Shown: positions 26,075-35,246, counted from the stretch's first letter. The stretch is 58,066 nt of DNA from Verrucomicrobiales bacterium (GCA_002721895.1 PBLV01000005.1:1-58066), one strand, 5' to 3'. The notes: generated from the letters alone by a model not told the origin. Numbers and translations are program-made.

Positions 26075-28177
26075 CTAATAGAAGTAGAAAAGCATGAAGA
26101 CCGCGCAGGCTGCGAGGAGGCCGGCCCAGAACAAGTCTTCACGAAGCAGGCTGTAGGCGCGTCCCTTGGTTGCCGCGGAAAGAACGACCTTGAACATGGA
26201 GTCCAGGAACATGATGAAAGTCCACACCGATGCCACCACCGCGGCCGCCATGGGGGATATAAGCTGACCAGTCATCAGAACCGCAAGCAGGGCAAAGAGC
26301 AGCAGTGAGCCGATGAGCTTCATGCCGAAGAGTTGAAGGTCCGCCGGGCGCGTGATGCCCAGGCCCACCCAAGTCATCTTGGCCTTTTCCTCGTCCACTG
26401 TGCCGAGTCGGCTGACAAAAACATTAGCAGCCACCGCGCAAAGGAAGGCGATGAACACGGTGTGGAAAGGGTTGAGTGTGGGCCCGAAGTGCCTGACCAA
26501 TTCCCCTTTCGGGTCCACGCTGGCCTCATACAGCGACGGCAAGCCGTAGGCGACGATGACCCCTGTCAGGATGGCGGCCAGACCACCCGCGGGAGTCGCA
26601 CCGCGCCAAAGCATGCCCAGCAGAAACGCGGCCACCACGCCAGAGACCAATCGACCCTGATGGGAAATGACATACTGCATGAACGGTTCCTTGGTGTTGG
26701 GGTTGAAGATGAGGATGGTCAATGCCGCCGAGCCGACCACTAGGAAACCGATAATCCACTTGCCCATGCGCACCAACTGCTCATCGGAGGCCTTTGGATT
26801 TTTAAACCGTTTGTATAGGTCGAAGGTAATAAGAGTGGCGGCTGAATTCATCATGGAATCGACGCTGGAAAGAATGGCGCCAATGAGGCCAGCCGCCACT
26901 AGACCTACCAGCCCGGGAATGGCCAGCGGAGCCACCACCTCGCGCATCAGCATGGGGAAGGCGGTGTCACCGTCCAGTTGCACACCGGGCATCTGCTGTT
27001 GGAACAGGTAGTAGGCGGCAATGCCCGTGCCGATGGAGACAAAGGGAATGAGGAGCTTGAAGAAACCAGCGGCGATGATGCCCGTGCGTGCTTCACTCAG
27101 GGAGCGCGCCGCCAAGGCCCGTTGCACAATGAACTGGTTCGCGCCCCAGTAGTAAAAGTGAAGGATGAGCAGGCCACTGAGCACCCCGGTCCAAGGGAAC
27201 TTGGGGTCGTTACTTTTCTTGTAAAGATGCAGCAGGTCACGGCCGGGGGTGAGGGTTTCCAATTTACCCTCGTCAAATTCCACCATGGTGGCCCAACTGC
27301 CAATCAACTCGTGGTTGAATGTGCACCAGGCGACAATCAGCATGCCCAGCAAGATGAGAACGGACTGGATGACATCCGTGATGATCACCGCGCGCAGGCC
27401 CCCCACGATGGTGTAAATGCCGGTGACAGCCGCCATGATGAGAATGCCCCAGATGTACTTTGACTGGTCAATCTCCACCCGCGTGTAACGGCTCCATTCC
27501 TTTTCAAGTTGCCGACCGCGTTCGGACAACTCCTTCGGGGGTTTGGCTTCTCCATCCGAACCGCTCAACTCGGCATTTAATTGCTGCCAAGTGCTCCTTA
27601 TTTTTTCCTGGCGCGGAGTAAGGCTTTCACGTTTCAGCGTGCTTTCCAAGGTGCCTGAGTTTGAGAGGGTCCTCACGCGCGAGGCGAACTGGGCGTCCTG
27701 AATTTCCAGCTCGCTGACCATGAGGATGTTCACGGCGCGCGAGCCGAAATAAAACGCCGGCAACATCATCACGGCCACAATGATGCCGACCATGATGATG
27801 GAGTAGGCTACTCGGCTGCGGTCGTCGTAACGGCGGCCGAGGTAATCGGATAACGTGTAAACGTGCAGCTTGCGGTAAACAGGCAGGAAAAAGTAGCACA
27901 GCAGCAACAGGCCAGCGATGGCCGTGATTTCCAAGTGACTGATGACAAACCCCGCAGTGAAGCCCACTGCCATCATGCCCGCCATGTGATTGGCCGAGAC
28001 GTTGGAGCCAAAAATGGAGCCAGCCACCGCCCACCACGGCGTGTCCTTGCCGGCCAAAAAATAATCCTGGGAGGACTTTTCACGGCGCCCCACCCACAGG
28101 CCCACGGCCATCACCGCCAGTAGGGAGCCAAAAAAGACAATGAAATCCGCCCGCAACAATATGCCATCGGCCAACAT
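26075..28177 (-). CDS. Sodium:solute symporter (SSS family)
   Basis: The 700-residue integral membrane protein has about 13-15 hydrophobic segments. SSS signatures include SSQDYFLAGKDTPWWAVAGSIFGSNVSANHMAG near the start, GGLRAVIITDVIQ, and LVAAGLIGAILSSVDSMMNSAATLITFDLYKRF. A hydrophilic insertion of about 90 residues (near 165-245, rich in Glu, Lys and Arg) lies between early membrane helices, longer than in typical transporters. The substrate is probably a sugar, amino acid or carboxylate and cannot be fixed. The ATG at 28177 was chosen over a TTG seven codons upstream. A possible promoter lies at 28304-28309. Confidence 0.92.
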   Translation of the reverse strand: MLADGILLRADFIVFFGSLLAVMAVGLWVGRREKSSQDYFLAGKDTPWWAVAGSIFGSNVSANHMAGMMAVGFTAGFVISHLEITAIAGLLLLCYFFLPVYRKLHVYTLSDYLGRRYDDRSRVAYSIIMVGIIVAVMMLPAFYFGSRAVNILMVSELEIQDAQFASRVRTLSNSGTLESTLKRESLTPRQEKIRSTWQQLNAELSGSDGEAKPPKELSERGRQLEKEWSRYTRVEIDQSKYIWGILIMAAVTGIYTIVGGLRAVIITDVIQSVLILLGMLIVAWCTFNHELIGSWATMVEFDEGKLETLTPGRDLLHLYKKSNDPKFPWTGVLSGLLILHFYYWGANQFIVQRALAARSLSEARTGIIAAGFFKLLIPFVSIGTGIAAYYLFQQQMPGVQLDGDTAFPMLMREVVAPLAIPGLVGLVAAGLIGAILSSVDSMMNSAATLITFDLYKRFKNPKASDEQLVRMGKWIIGFLVVGSAALTILIFNPNTKEPFMQYVISHQGRLVSGVVAAFLLGMLWRGATPAGGLAAILTGVIVAYGLPSLYEASVDPKGELVRHFGPTLNPFHTVFIAFLCAVAANVFVSRLGTVDEEKAKMTWVGLGITRPADLQLFGMKLIGSLLLFALLAVLMTGQLISPMAAAVVASVWTFIMFLDSMFKVVLSAATKGRAYSLLREDLFWAGLLAACAVFMLFYFY

Positions 28178-28303
28178 TCGCCCCGCAAAACAAGCCAACT
28201 TGCCCTGATTGGCAAGAAGAATCAGTCCCAGCCCGTTGCTGGAACGATGTTATTTACCCGCAAATGGCAACCCACCCAAGCTTCACAACGATGCCATTGT
28301 TGT

Positions 28304-28309
28304 ATTATA
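28304..28309 (-). promoter_or_regulatory. Candidate -10 element for the sodium/solute symporter gene
   Basis: Read on the minus strand, this is a perfect TATAAT. It lies about 127 bp before the symporter ATG. A matching -35 at normal spacing is not clear, so this may be an activator-dependent promoter or chance. Confidence 0.3.
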
Positions 28310-28351
28310 CAGGGGCAAAGAGAGGATGGATGCCAATTAATAGGCCACCTC

Positions 28352-29260
28352 TTACTGCCGCCGAGGCGGAGCGGGGCGGATGTAGTTTTTGTTCTCGGCA
28401 ACAATTTCGCCGATGGGGCTTTTAAATCGAAGGCGAAGGGGCACGGTATGGGCATCGTCGCTGAACCAAATCTGGAGTTGTGCCCCCTTGCCTTGGTTGA
28501 AGATGCCACGGAAATTGCCTAAGTCCGGTTCCACCAGAAAAGTGCGAAAGGTATCCTGCCCAATCCTAATGTTCTCACGATGCTTGACGCGCGCGCTCAT
28601 GGCATAGCTGGACTTGCCGTCGGTGACGGTCCATTGCACCTTGCCGCCGGCGTCAAAGTTCATTTCCCGAAAGGCATAAATCATGCTCAACGGATCGTAA
28701 TAACTGTCCGGCAGGGCAATGGGCTCGCCGGGTTCACCGCCATTCAGGCGGCGCCGGACGGTTGTACCGTTGGAATCATCGAACACCAACTGCACCGTGC
28801 GTTTGCCGCGCAGTGGGATGACCTCCGTATTCTGGTAGGCCAGCGTTCGCTTGAAACCGCTGTCCAAGGTGGCATTTGCCTCGTATCCAAAGGCGCCGCC
28901 CATGGCGGTCAACCGCAGCGAAAACCGCCAGGGTGCATCCGCCGACTCGCGCGGCTCCACTTTAAAAATTCCTTCGCCAATCGGTGCCTTGGCAAAGCGG
29001 AGGGTGTATTCCGCCAGTTCGCCGGCGGCAAAGCTGCGCTCGCGTGGCTTTGTTCCAGGATGCGTGGCATTGGTGGACAGTACCATGTTGGTTCGGACTT
29101 TCGGGCTCTGCCGGAAATTTGTGCGACTGGGTGAGAGAAGCACCACGGTGCCCCAAGCGAGCAGGAACAGTACGGCCATGTAAACGAACACACGCAACAG
29201 CTTGCGGAGAATGTATCGCATGGATGCCGGCCGCTCCTTGGGTTGGCCGGGGTCATTCAT
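28352..29260 (-). CDS. DUF3108-domain protein with N-terminal membrane anchor
   Basis: The 302-residue protein has a single hydrophobic helix (about residues 26-46, VYMAVLFLLAWGTVVLLS) after a basic segment, so the bulk is extracytoplasmic. The domain reads as DUF3108: AEYTLRFAKAPIGEGIFKV, LDSGFKRTLAYQNTEVIPLRGKRTVQLVFDD, YYDPLSMIYAFREMNF, RTFLVEPDLG and IWFSDDAHTVPLRLRFKSPIGEIVAE. DUF3108 proteins are periplasmic and of unknown function. The start at 29260 follows the DAHP synthase stop by 20 bp, so the two are probably cotranscribed. Confidence 0.85.
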   Translation of the reverse strand: MNDPGQPKERPASMRYILRKLLRVFVYMAVLFLLAWGTVVLLSPSRTNFRQSPKVRTNMVLSTNATHPGTKPRERSFAAGELAEYTLRFAKAPIGEGIFKVEPRESADAPWRFSLRLTAMGGAFGYEANATLDSGFKRTLAYQNTEVIPLRGKRTVQLVFDDSNGTTVRRRLNGGEPGEPIALPDSYYDPLSMIYAFREMNFDAGGKVQWTVTDGKSSYAMSARVKHRENIRIGQDTFRTFLVEPDLGNFRGIFNQGKGAQLQIWFSDDAHTVPLRLRFKSPIGEIVAENKNYIRPAPPRRQ

Positions 29261-29280
29261 AGCTGTTTGAGGGAGCCTTG

Positions 29281-30630
29281 TCAGGCCGTTTTGTGGCGGG
29301 CTCGCCGTTGCTGCAGCCGGCGCGCCAGCAGAAAGGCCAGCTCCAGGCTTTGCGCGTAGTTCAGGCGCGGGTCGCAATAGGTTCGGTAGCGCTGCGCAAG
29401 GTCTGCCTCGGATAATTCCTGCGGACCACCCGTGCATTCTGTCACGTTTTCACCCGTCATTTCAAAATGAACCCCGCCAAGGATGCTCCCGGCTGCGTCA
29501 TGCAAGTCAAAGGCTGCGTTCAGTTCCGCAATCACGTTTTCAATGCGGCGAGTTTTGAGGCCGGCTTGTGTCGTCGTGGTATTGCCATGCATGGGGTCGC
29601 AGGCCCAAGTCACCTCATGGCCAGCTTCTCGAACGGCCGCTACCAATGGCGGTAATTTTTCATGGATGGCATTCGCGCCCATTCGCGTAATAATCAGGAC
29701 GCGCCCCGGTTGGTTTTCGGGATTCAGGGTGGCTAGCAAATCCTCCAGTTCATCCGGCGTCATGGTCGGACCGGCCTTGATCCCCACGGGGTTGCGAAGG
29801 CCTCGACAATATTCCACATGCGCGCCATCCCGTTGCCGTGTGCGTTCGCCGATCCATGGGAGGTGCGTGGCCAGATTGTACCAGCCGCCGTGATCTCGTT
29901 CAGTCTGGGCCTCCTCCCATGCCAAATGCAGCGCCTCGTGGCTGGTGAAGAGTTCCACCGTTTGCAGGGCTTCACTTCCCACCGCGCCAGTGGCTTCCAT
30001 GAACTCCACCGCGTCAAGGATTCGCTCCACCAAGTCTTCATATTCCGCACGGTTATCCGTGCTACGAACAAAGGCCAGATCCCAGTGATCCGGATGATGA
30101 AGGTCCGCGAAACCGCCATCAATTAGTGCGCGGGCATAATTCAGCGTTGCCGCGGCAAGATGATGCGCCCGCACAAGGCGCTGGGGATTCGCCGCGCGGG
30201 CGCTCGCAACGGGCGCGATGTCGTTTACCAAGTCGCCACGATAAGATGGCAACTCCAATCCCTCGACCGTTTCCGTGTCCTGAGATCGCGGCTTGGCAAA
30301 CTGGCCCGCCATACGCGCCACACGCACTACCGGCAGGCGCGCGCCCCAAGTGAGCACCAAGCTCATCTGCATTAATATCTTCAGTTTACCCTCGATCGCC
30401 GCACGATTGCAGTCGGCAAAACGCTCGGCGCAATCTCCGCCCTGCAATAGGAACGCCTCCCCGCGCCCGGCAGCGGCCAGATGATCCCTCAACTTGTCCA
30501 CCTCGCCCGCATCCACCAGCGGCGGCAGCGCGCGCACCTCTGCCAAGGCCGCCTCCAGCGCCATTTTATCGGTATAAATCGGCTGCTGCCTGACTGGCCG
30601 GGTCCGCCAACTGTCCAAACTCCACTCCAC
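29281..30630 (-). CDS. Class II 3-deoxy-7-phosphoheptulonate synthase
   Basis: The 449-residue enzyme condenses phosphoenolpyruvate with erythrose 4-phosphate, the first step of aromatic amino-acid synthesis. It is the class II (plant/Mycobacterium) type: WSLDSWRTRPVRQQPIY opening, LLQGGDCAERF, VVRVARMAGQFAKPRS, PSYRGDLVND, GVHFEMTGENVTECTGG and DPRLNYAQSLELAF. It is unrelated in sequence to the E. coli AroFGH class. The start is a GTG at 30630, giving the usual short N-terminus. Feedback control cannot be read from the sequence. A 19-bp palindrome lies about 60 bp upstream. Confidence 0.95.
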   Translation of the reverse strand: MEWSLDSWRTRPVRQQPIYTDKMALEAALAEVRALPPLVDAGEVDKLRDHLAAAGRGEAFLLQGGDCAERFADCNRAAIEGKLKILMQMSLVLTWGARLPVVRVARMAGQFAKPRSQDTETVEGLELPSYRGDLVNDIAPVASARAANPQRLVRAHHLAAATLNYARALIDGGFADLHHPDHWDLAFVRSTDNRAEYEDLVERILDAVEFMEATGAVGSEALQTVELFTSHEALHLAWEEAQTERDHGGWYNLATHLPWIGERTRQRDGAHVEYCRGLRNPVGIKAGPTMTPDELEDLLATLNPENQPGRVLIITRMGANAIHEKLPPLVAAVREAGHEVTWACDPMHGNTTTTQAGLKTRRIENVIAELNAAFDLHDAAGSILGGVHFEMTGENVTECTGGPQELSEADLAQRYRTYCDPRLNYAQSLELAFLLARRLQQRRARHKTA

Positions 30631-30688
30631 GCAGCCCCACCGATATCTCGCTGCCAGTCCTCCGCCAATGAAAAACGGTCGGCATCGA

Positions 30689-30707
30689 ACTCACTATATT
30701 AGTGAGT
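30689..30707. promoter_or_regulatory. 19-bp palindrome between the DAHP synthase gene and a small ORF
   Basis: Perfect 8-bp arms, ACTCACTA and TAGTGAGT, flank TAT. It sits between the DAHP synthase gene (leftward) and the small membrane ORF (rightward), where a shared operator would be expected. The regulator is unknown. Confidence 0.35.
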
Positions 30708-30737
30708 TAGTGCTTGAATGTTGCCGCGCATTCCACG

Positions 30738-30926
30738 ATGAATTCAGTGTCTTCTGGCAACCCGATGCAGACAGTCTTCACACTTTTTCTGGTGGTTTGG
30801 GGCGCGACCCTTTTGCGGTTTGCACCCAATCCTGGCAATTTGGGTGTACAACTCATCGGCTTGGGGCTCCTGTGGTGGACGATGCAAATTGTCCGCACAC
30901 CGCCAGGCAGTCCGGGCCGGTGGTGA
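30738..30926 (+). CDS. Small membrane protein, function unknown
   Basis: The 62-residue ORF has two hydrophobic stretches (residues about 10-26 and 36-50) and ends 2 bp before the convergent S41 peptidase gene. Hydrophobic helices bounded by short polar turns make it a credible two-helix membrane protein. Alternative starts are ATG 30765 and a TTG at 30714. No ribosome-binding site is obvious, so it is reported with caution. Confidence 0.45.
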   Translation: MNSVSSGNPMQTVFTLFLVVWGATLLRFAPNPGNLGVQLIGLGLLWWTMQIVRTPPGSPGRW

Positions 30927-30927
30927 T

Positions 30928-32418
30928 TTATTCCGACTTTTTAATTAATTCCAAGGTGCGTCTCAGCACGGTGTCTTCGCTCGCGCGCAGGTCGGCGATG
31001 GTTCGAGTCACGGGGTGATCGGGAATGATTCCGCGATCCTTGGGAAAATTGCCCACGGGGGTTTGGTTGCGATACAGGATGATGGGCACGCCGAGCTGGC
31101 ACAGGGTGTGGGGCAGCCGAAACAGGATTGTATTTCCCGCGGTGTAGGCAAACCGGTTGCCACCCGTCTCTTCGCCCACGAACGTGACGTTGTCATTGTT
31201 CGCCGCCAGACTGCACAGGGTTGCCCCGCCGGAATGGGTGAGGCCGCCGGTGAGAATCCAGAGTCGGCCCTTGAATGCGTCATCGCGCGGCTTGCGCAGG
31301 GGGGTATCAGCCAGTTGTAGTTGATTGTTGGCGGCCAGGTTGGGTTTAAAATCCTTGGCCAAGTCTTTTTCAATAAACTTTTCCGTGCGCCGATCCAGTT
31401 CACGCCGGTCCATGTATTTTTCCAGTGGAATTTCCAAGGTCAGGGTGGACGCCAATGCGGGGTCGCGAAACGGTTTTTGGGCGAGGAAACCGAACAACCT
31501 TGTCTCGCGGCCTTCAACCCCCCCTTCGTTTTCACGGACATCCACGATCAGGTTTTTGATTCCTGGTTTCGCTTTTAAATCCGCAAAGGTTTTCTTTAAA
31601 AAATCATGGTATTTTTGCCTGCCCTTGCGGCGGGCGCCGACATCGAACGAATTCACGGTCAGGAGGGCCGTGGAGTTGCCCAGTTCGCGAAAGGAGTAGT
31701 TCTTTTTCCGACCCGTATTAGTGTGTCGTTGAGTCAGCTCTTCGCGCAGGGTTTCACCATTCACTCCGGCCAGTCGAACGGTTTGCGCCTCATGCTTGCC
31801 GTGCGGGAGATAATCCACCTCGAACATTATGCTCCCCCCGATGTTGACCAGATAATGAAACGAGAATTCCATGTCGAGAATGCGATGTTTCATCGTCACA
31901 TTCCGGCCATCGGCGCGCACGTAGGGCATCAACTGGCGCAAAATCTCCGTCATGGGACGCCGATTAATGGACTTGATTTCGGCACCCAAGGGGATTGGCC
32001 CCACCGTCTGGTCCACATGCACCCGTCCGCCAAGGAAGATCAGGGGCAGTGGAAACATCTCTCGCTTGTTCCCCAAGGCATCGAGTGTGCGCTGCGGCAG
32101 ATCAAAATAGGTGTGTCCGCATTTGGCGAGTTCGACCACCGGCGCAGCCCGGAGATAAAACTCCCGCCGTGTCGCCGGCTTGTTAAAGGAGTCGGACAAT
32201 TCATCAAGCGCCTTGTCCATCTCCTTGTGGGAAGTATGCAGGTAAAGGCCCGCATGCAATTGCTCCAGCGCGGCGCGCAGAACCCGGCAATCCTCACGCA
32301 ACTGGGCAACAGTAAATTGCTCCTCCAAGGCCGGTGCCAAGCGCTTGGCCGCCTTCGCCGGAACGCACAATCCGGCAACGAATAGGCCGATTCCCAGCCA
32401 GAAACGGAAAAATTTCAT
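30928..32418 (-). CDS. S41-family (C-terminal processing type) peptidase, secreted
   Basis: The 496-residue protein has a signal peptide (residues 1-23, ending in AKA). The C-terminal half carries the tail-specific protease fold: IKNLIVDVRENEGG, then WILTGGLTHSGGATLCSLAANN with the probable catalytic Ser, and VGEETGGN. The N-terminal half (residues about 35-150) is a helical region seen in several S41 peptidases of environmental bacteria. A PDZ domain is not evident. It should act in the periplasm or outside the cell; the substrate is unknown. It lies 6 bp after the MORN-like lipoprotein gene. Confidence 0.87.
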   Translation of the reverse strand: MKFFRFWLGIGLFVAGLCVPAKAAKRLAPALEEQFTVAQLREDCRVLRAALEQLHAGLYLHTSHKEMDKALDELSDSFNKPATRREFYLRAAPVVELAKCGHTYFDLPQRTLDALGNKREMFPLPLIFLGGRVHVDQTVGPIPLGAEIKSINRRPMTEILRQLMPYVRADGRNVTMKHRILDMEFSFHYLVNIGGSIMFEVDYLPHGKHEAQTVRLAGVNGETLREELTQRHTNTGRKKNYSFRELGNSTALLTVNSFDVGARRKGRQKYHDFLKKTFADLKAKPGIKNLIVDVRENEGGVEGRETRLFGFLAQKPFRDPALASTLTLEIPLEKYMDRRELDRRTEKFIEKDLAKDFKPNLAANNQLQLADTPLRKPRDDAFKGRLWILTGGLTHSGGATLCSLAANNDNVTFVGEETGGNRFAYTAGNTILFRLPHTLCQLGVPIILYRNQTPVGNFPKDRGIIPDHPVTRTIADLRASEDTVLRRTLELIKKSE

Positions 32419-32424
32419 AACGCT

Positions 32425-33327
32425 TTAATTCGTCTTGCGTGGTGTCCCGTCAGGGTTCCAGCCATCTTCCGTGAGATCCATCTGGGTGCCGTCCTTGTTC
32501 CACTCCAAATGCCGCACCTCGGCCCCCTTTTCCCAAGTGATCTCAAATGATTTTGTCCCGTTTTGATACCAACCCCGTGCCACGCCGTGGCGAACGTCAC
32601 CCTTGAAGGGCGTCTCGCTGGTGGTTTTGCCTCCCTCGTACCATTCCGTGCGCATGCCCTCTTTTTTGCCGGCACGCCAAGTCATTTCCCAAGCCTTCTG
32701 GCCGGTCTTGTACCAGTGGGTTTCCAGCCCATCGCGTTCACCATCCACATAATGGCGAAGGGTCATGGTCTTGCCGTTGGCGTGCCATTCCGTGAATTTC
32801 CCCTCGGGTTGTCCCTCCTTCCAAATGGCACTGAACTCGGGTTGGCCATCGTCGTACCAGCCGGAGGCAGGCCCATCCAGTTCTCCGTCCACGTGATGCA
32901 ACACCCGCATTTTTTGACCATTGGGAAACCACCAAGTCTCGGCTCCTTGCGCCAAGCCCTTGCGGTAAGTCATTGTGCCGGCCGGATTGCCGTTCCAATG
33001 CCACCAGCGTGACTGCCCTTCACGCAAGCCGTCCTTGAAGGAGGTCTCAATCAGGCCCTCGGCACCATCCTGCTCGTAATAATCCATCACCCTGCCGGTG
33101 TAGGTGGCGTTTTGATCTTCCAGCCGTGCGCGACCATCATCCCCCACCTCCAGCCACTCGGCCCAGGCAAGAGGTGGCTCCTGTTCCCCGGCGGTTGCGG
33201 TTGCCTTGCGGATGTCATCCTTGCCGGATGCCTTGGAGGCGTCATTCTTGAGTTTCGCTGGCCCACAGCCGGGAAGGCAGGCCAGCGAAACTGCTGCCAC
33301 GAGGACAAACAGGTGGGGTCGATTCAT
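32425..33327 (-). CDS. MORN-like repeat lipoprotein (YwqK type)
   Basis: The 300-residue lipoprotein has a signal ending LPGC (Cys21). From about residue 75 onward there are roughly nine repeats of 20-24 residues of the form G-x-x-x-W-Y-x-x-G-x-x (for example GLETHWYKTGQKAWEMTWRAGKKEGMRTEWYEGGK). These are MORN-like repeats of the YwqK group, beta-hairpin units that bind lipids or proteins. YwqK proteins are often called antitoxin components, but there is no toxin partner here and the lipid anchor argues for an envelope role. It probably shares an operon with the S41 peptidase. Confidence 0.85.
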   Translation of the reverse strand: MNRPHLFVLVAAVSLACLPGCGPAKLKNDASKASGKDDIRKATATAGEQEPPLAWAEWLEVGDDGRARLEDQNATYTGRVMDYYEQDGAEGLIETSFKDGLREGQSRWWHWNGNPAGTMTYRKGLAQGAETWWFPNGQKMRVLHHVDGELDGPASGWYDDGQPEFSAIWKEGQPEGKFTEWHANGKTMTLRHYVDGERDGLETHWYKTGQKAWEMTWRAGKKEGMRTEWYEGGKTTSETPFKGDVRHGVARGWYQNGTKSFEITWEKGAEVRHLEWNKDGTQMDLTEDGWNPDGTPRKTN

Positions 33328-33358
33328 CGGCGCGATTGTAACCGGTTTTGGCTGCGGG

Positions 33359-33862
33359 TCAATTTCCCTTCAAGGGAGAAACTAGGGGCTGAATCTCGAA
33401 AACCACGTACGTTCCGTTTCGGACGTGGCTTATTTGAAATTGCCGGCCGTTGCCTGTCACTACTGATGCCTTTAAAACACCATCCTGAAACGACATGGAA
33501 ACCGTGGAGCCCGGATCATCAACGATCTGCCCCCTGTAGCTCTTGGTCGGCAGTATTCCATCATCAATCTTGTCCAGACGCGCGGTGACCTCCAGTCCCT
33601 CGAACAATGTCAGCCGCAGCAAGCCACCTTGGTTCGCAATGTGTTGAACCCCCGGTGCGTTTAATTGCGTGAACCGATGTTGCTTGGAAGCTGCACGTTC
33701 CGGGAAATCAGCCGGGATTTCCTCGGGTGCCATCTTGGCAAACAATTCGGGGGGATCCCCAGCGTCCCCGGAACCACAACCCATCATTAAAATCGATGCC
33801 ATCAGGCAAACCATCCGCCACAGACAAGGCCGATATGGCGCCAGTTCAACCCTTCGGTTCAT
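33359..33862 (-). CDS. Lipoprotein resembling a metalloprotease propeptide, without the protease
   Basis: The 167-residue protein has a signal ending ILMMGC. The mature part contains the pattern typical of propeptides of secreted zinc metalloproteases: LRLTLFEGLEVTARLDKI, SYRGQIVDDPGSTVSMSFQDGVLKASVV, and GRQFQISHVRNGTYVVFEI. No HExxH motif or protease domain follows before the stop at 33359. It could be a free-standing inhibitor or chaperone, or the remnant of a larger gene. The start at 33862 overlaps the end of rsmD by 17 bp; upstream in-frame codons belong to rsmD in another frame. Confidence 0.65.
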   Translation of the reverse strand: MNRRVELAPYRPCLWRMVCLMASILMMGCGSGDAGDPPELFAKMAPEEIPADFPERAASKQHRFTQLNAPGVQHIANQGGLLRLTLFEGLEVTARLDKIDDGILPTKSYRGQIVDDPGSTVSMSFQDGVLKASVVTGNGRQFQISHVRNGTYVVFEIQPLVSPLKGN

Positions 33863-34439
33863 AAGATTCCTCGGTGAGAATTTCCAACATGCGAATCCAG
33901 TTGTCGCCATGCTTGAGAACCTTAAGATCGCTCCACGGCGGGGCAACATCCAGTTGATCCCGCCGGGCATGGCCGAGCAACAGCCGTCCATCAGCCTTCA
34001 GGATTCGCGGCATATTCTCGTCATCCAACAACCGTTGCGCGAGACTTTCCGAGCGGCGGCCTGTGTTCTTTTCGCCGTAGGGAGGATCGGCCACGATGAA
34101 ATCAAACTGCTCCCCATGCTCAGCCAATTGACGCGCCGCCACAAAAGCATCCTGCACCCGAACCCCCGCGTCAGCCTCCAAAGATTGGAGGTTTCCGCGC
34201 AGCACCCCGGCATGACGCCGGCTCAATTCCACACAGACTGCCCGCGTGGCACCCCGGCTCAAACACTCCAAGCTCAACGCCCCGCTACCGGCAAATAATT
34301 CCAGCACACTCTGCCCTGCCACCCAGTAGCCCAAGCTGTTGAAGATGGCTTGGCGCACCTTGTCCGGGGTGGGCCGAACACCTTGGCCGGGTGGCACCTT
34401 CAGTGGCCGCCCCGCCCAGAGTCCGCCAGTGATGCGCAT
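33846..34439 (-). CDS. rsmD: 16S rRNA (guanine966-N2)-methyltransferase
   Basis: The 197-residue SAM-dependent enzyme methylates G966 of 16S rRNA in the small ribosomal subunit. Seen: MRITGGLWAGRPLKVPPGQGVRPTPDKVRQAIFNSL, the SAM-binding VLELFAGSGALSLECLSRGA, and the catalytic DPPYG motif. The length is normal. It overlaps the lipoprotein gene downstream and follows the coiled-coil protein gene by 6 bp. It is distinct from the RluA-type synthase further along, which modifies 23S rRNA or tRNA. Confidence 0.95.
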   Translation of the reverse strand: MRITGGLWAGRPLKVPPGQGVRPTPDKVRQAIFNSLGYWVAGQSVLELFAGSGALSLECLSRGATRAVCVELSRRHAGVLRGNLQSLEADAGVRVQDAFVAARQLAEHGEQFDFIVADPPYGEKNTGRRSESLAQRLLDDENMPRILKADGRLLLGHARRDQLDVAPPWSDLKVLKHGDNWIRMLEILTEESYEPKG

Positions 34440-34445
34440 GGGAAG

Positions 34446-35246
34446 TCAGGGGGCGTTTAGAAGCAATCGCTCAAGCTTCTGAATTTGCTCCTGCAGGCTT
34501 TTCACCAAGTCATCCCGCTGGGCCGCTTGCCGTCGCAGACGGGCGTTTTCCTCGGCCAGTTCCTTGAGCTTCTTACCGTCCACCTGGGCTCGAAGTTCGT
34601 TGTTCTCCTTCTTTGTGGTGGCGAGGTCCTTCTCCAGCCGGGTCATCTCCGCCTGGACTTTTTTATATTCAGAATCAAGTTTTTGATAATGGGATTCCAG
34701 ATAAACCATCTGTTCGCGCAGTTTGCTGTTGGCGGTTTCCGCCTTGGCCAGTTCCCCGGGCTCCAGTTCGCGGGGCCGCACCTTCAGGGCTTCACGCAGT
34801 TTTTCCGTGTATTCCGTCTCGATTTTTGCCAGCTCATGCTGCAGTTCCAGTTTCTCGTTGCGGAGAGCCTCAATGCGCCGGTTCAACTGTGCCACGCCCA
34901 CCGTGGGCACGGTCGGCACGGCGGCGGGTGCGCCTTGGGGTGTCACGGCGGTGCCGGGGATGCCCAACTGCTGCATCATCGGCGGCACCCGCTCGCTCAA
35001 GTATTTCAATTTGCCGTCCACCACTTTTGCGTTCCAAGTGGGGTGGTTGGCCCGCAGGGTTCGCAGGGTTTGCTGCGCCCGAAGGTATTGCTGGAGCGCC
35101 TCGATAGGCTTGGAAAAATAAAGGCGATCTCCTTCAGCAACTTGGTTGGCCACGCGAAGATACGCCTCATAAGGCTCCTCCACGGCATGTGCCGATACCA
35201 CTGCTGAAACAAGGGCCGCGAACACGGCCGCCCCAAACCTCCTCAC
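34446..35246 (-). CDS. Secreted coiled-coil protein
   Basis: The 266-residue protein has a signal peptide (about residues 1-21, AHA). Residues about 25-75 are a helical head (VANQVAEGDRLYFSKPIEALQQYLRAQQTLRTL); the region from about 120 to the end is a long coiled coil rich in Glu, Leu and Lys, of the kind found in envelope spacers and division-associated proteins. No enzymatic motif is visible. It is divergent from the HNH gene and probably heads the rsmD operon. Confidence 0.7.
   Translation of the reverse strand: MRRFGAAVFAALVSAVVSAHAVEEPYEAYLRVANQVAEGDRLYFSKPIEALQQYLRAQQTLRTLRANHPTWNAKVVDGKLKYLSERVPPMMQQLGIPGTAVTPQGAPAAVPTVPTVGVAQLNRRIEALRNEKLELQHELAKIETEYTEKLREALKVRPRELEPGELAKAETANSKLREQMVYLESHYQKLDSEYKKVQAEMTRLEKDLATTKKENNELRAQVDGKKLKELAEENARLRRQAAQRDDLVKSLQEQIQKLERLLLNAP

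Noticed and set aside
26061..26075. Possible link between the sodium/solute symporter and the ArsC-like gene as one arsenic island
   Set aside because: The genes are convergent and no arsenic transporter or arsR is present. The symporter belongs to the SSS family, which is not an arsenite exporter.
32425..33327. Antitoxin reading of the YwqK-type repeat lipoprotein
   Set aside because: It has a lipobox signal and no toxin partner, so the family label antitoxin component is not supported here.
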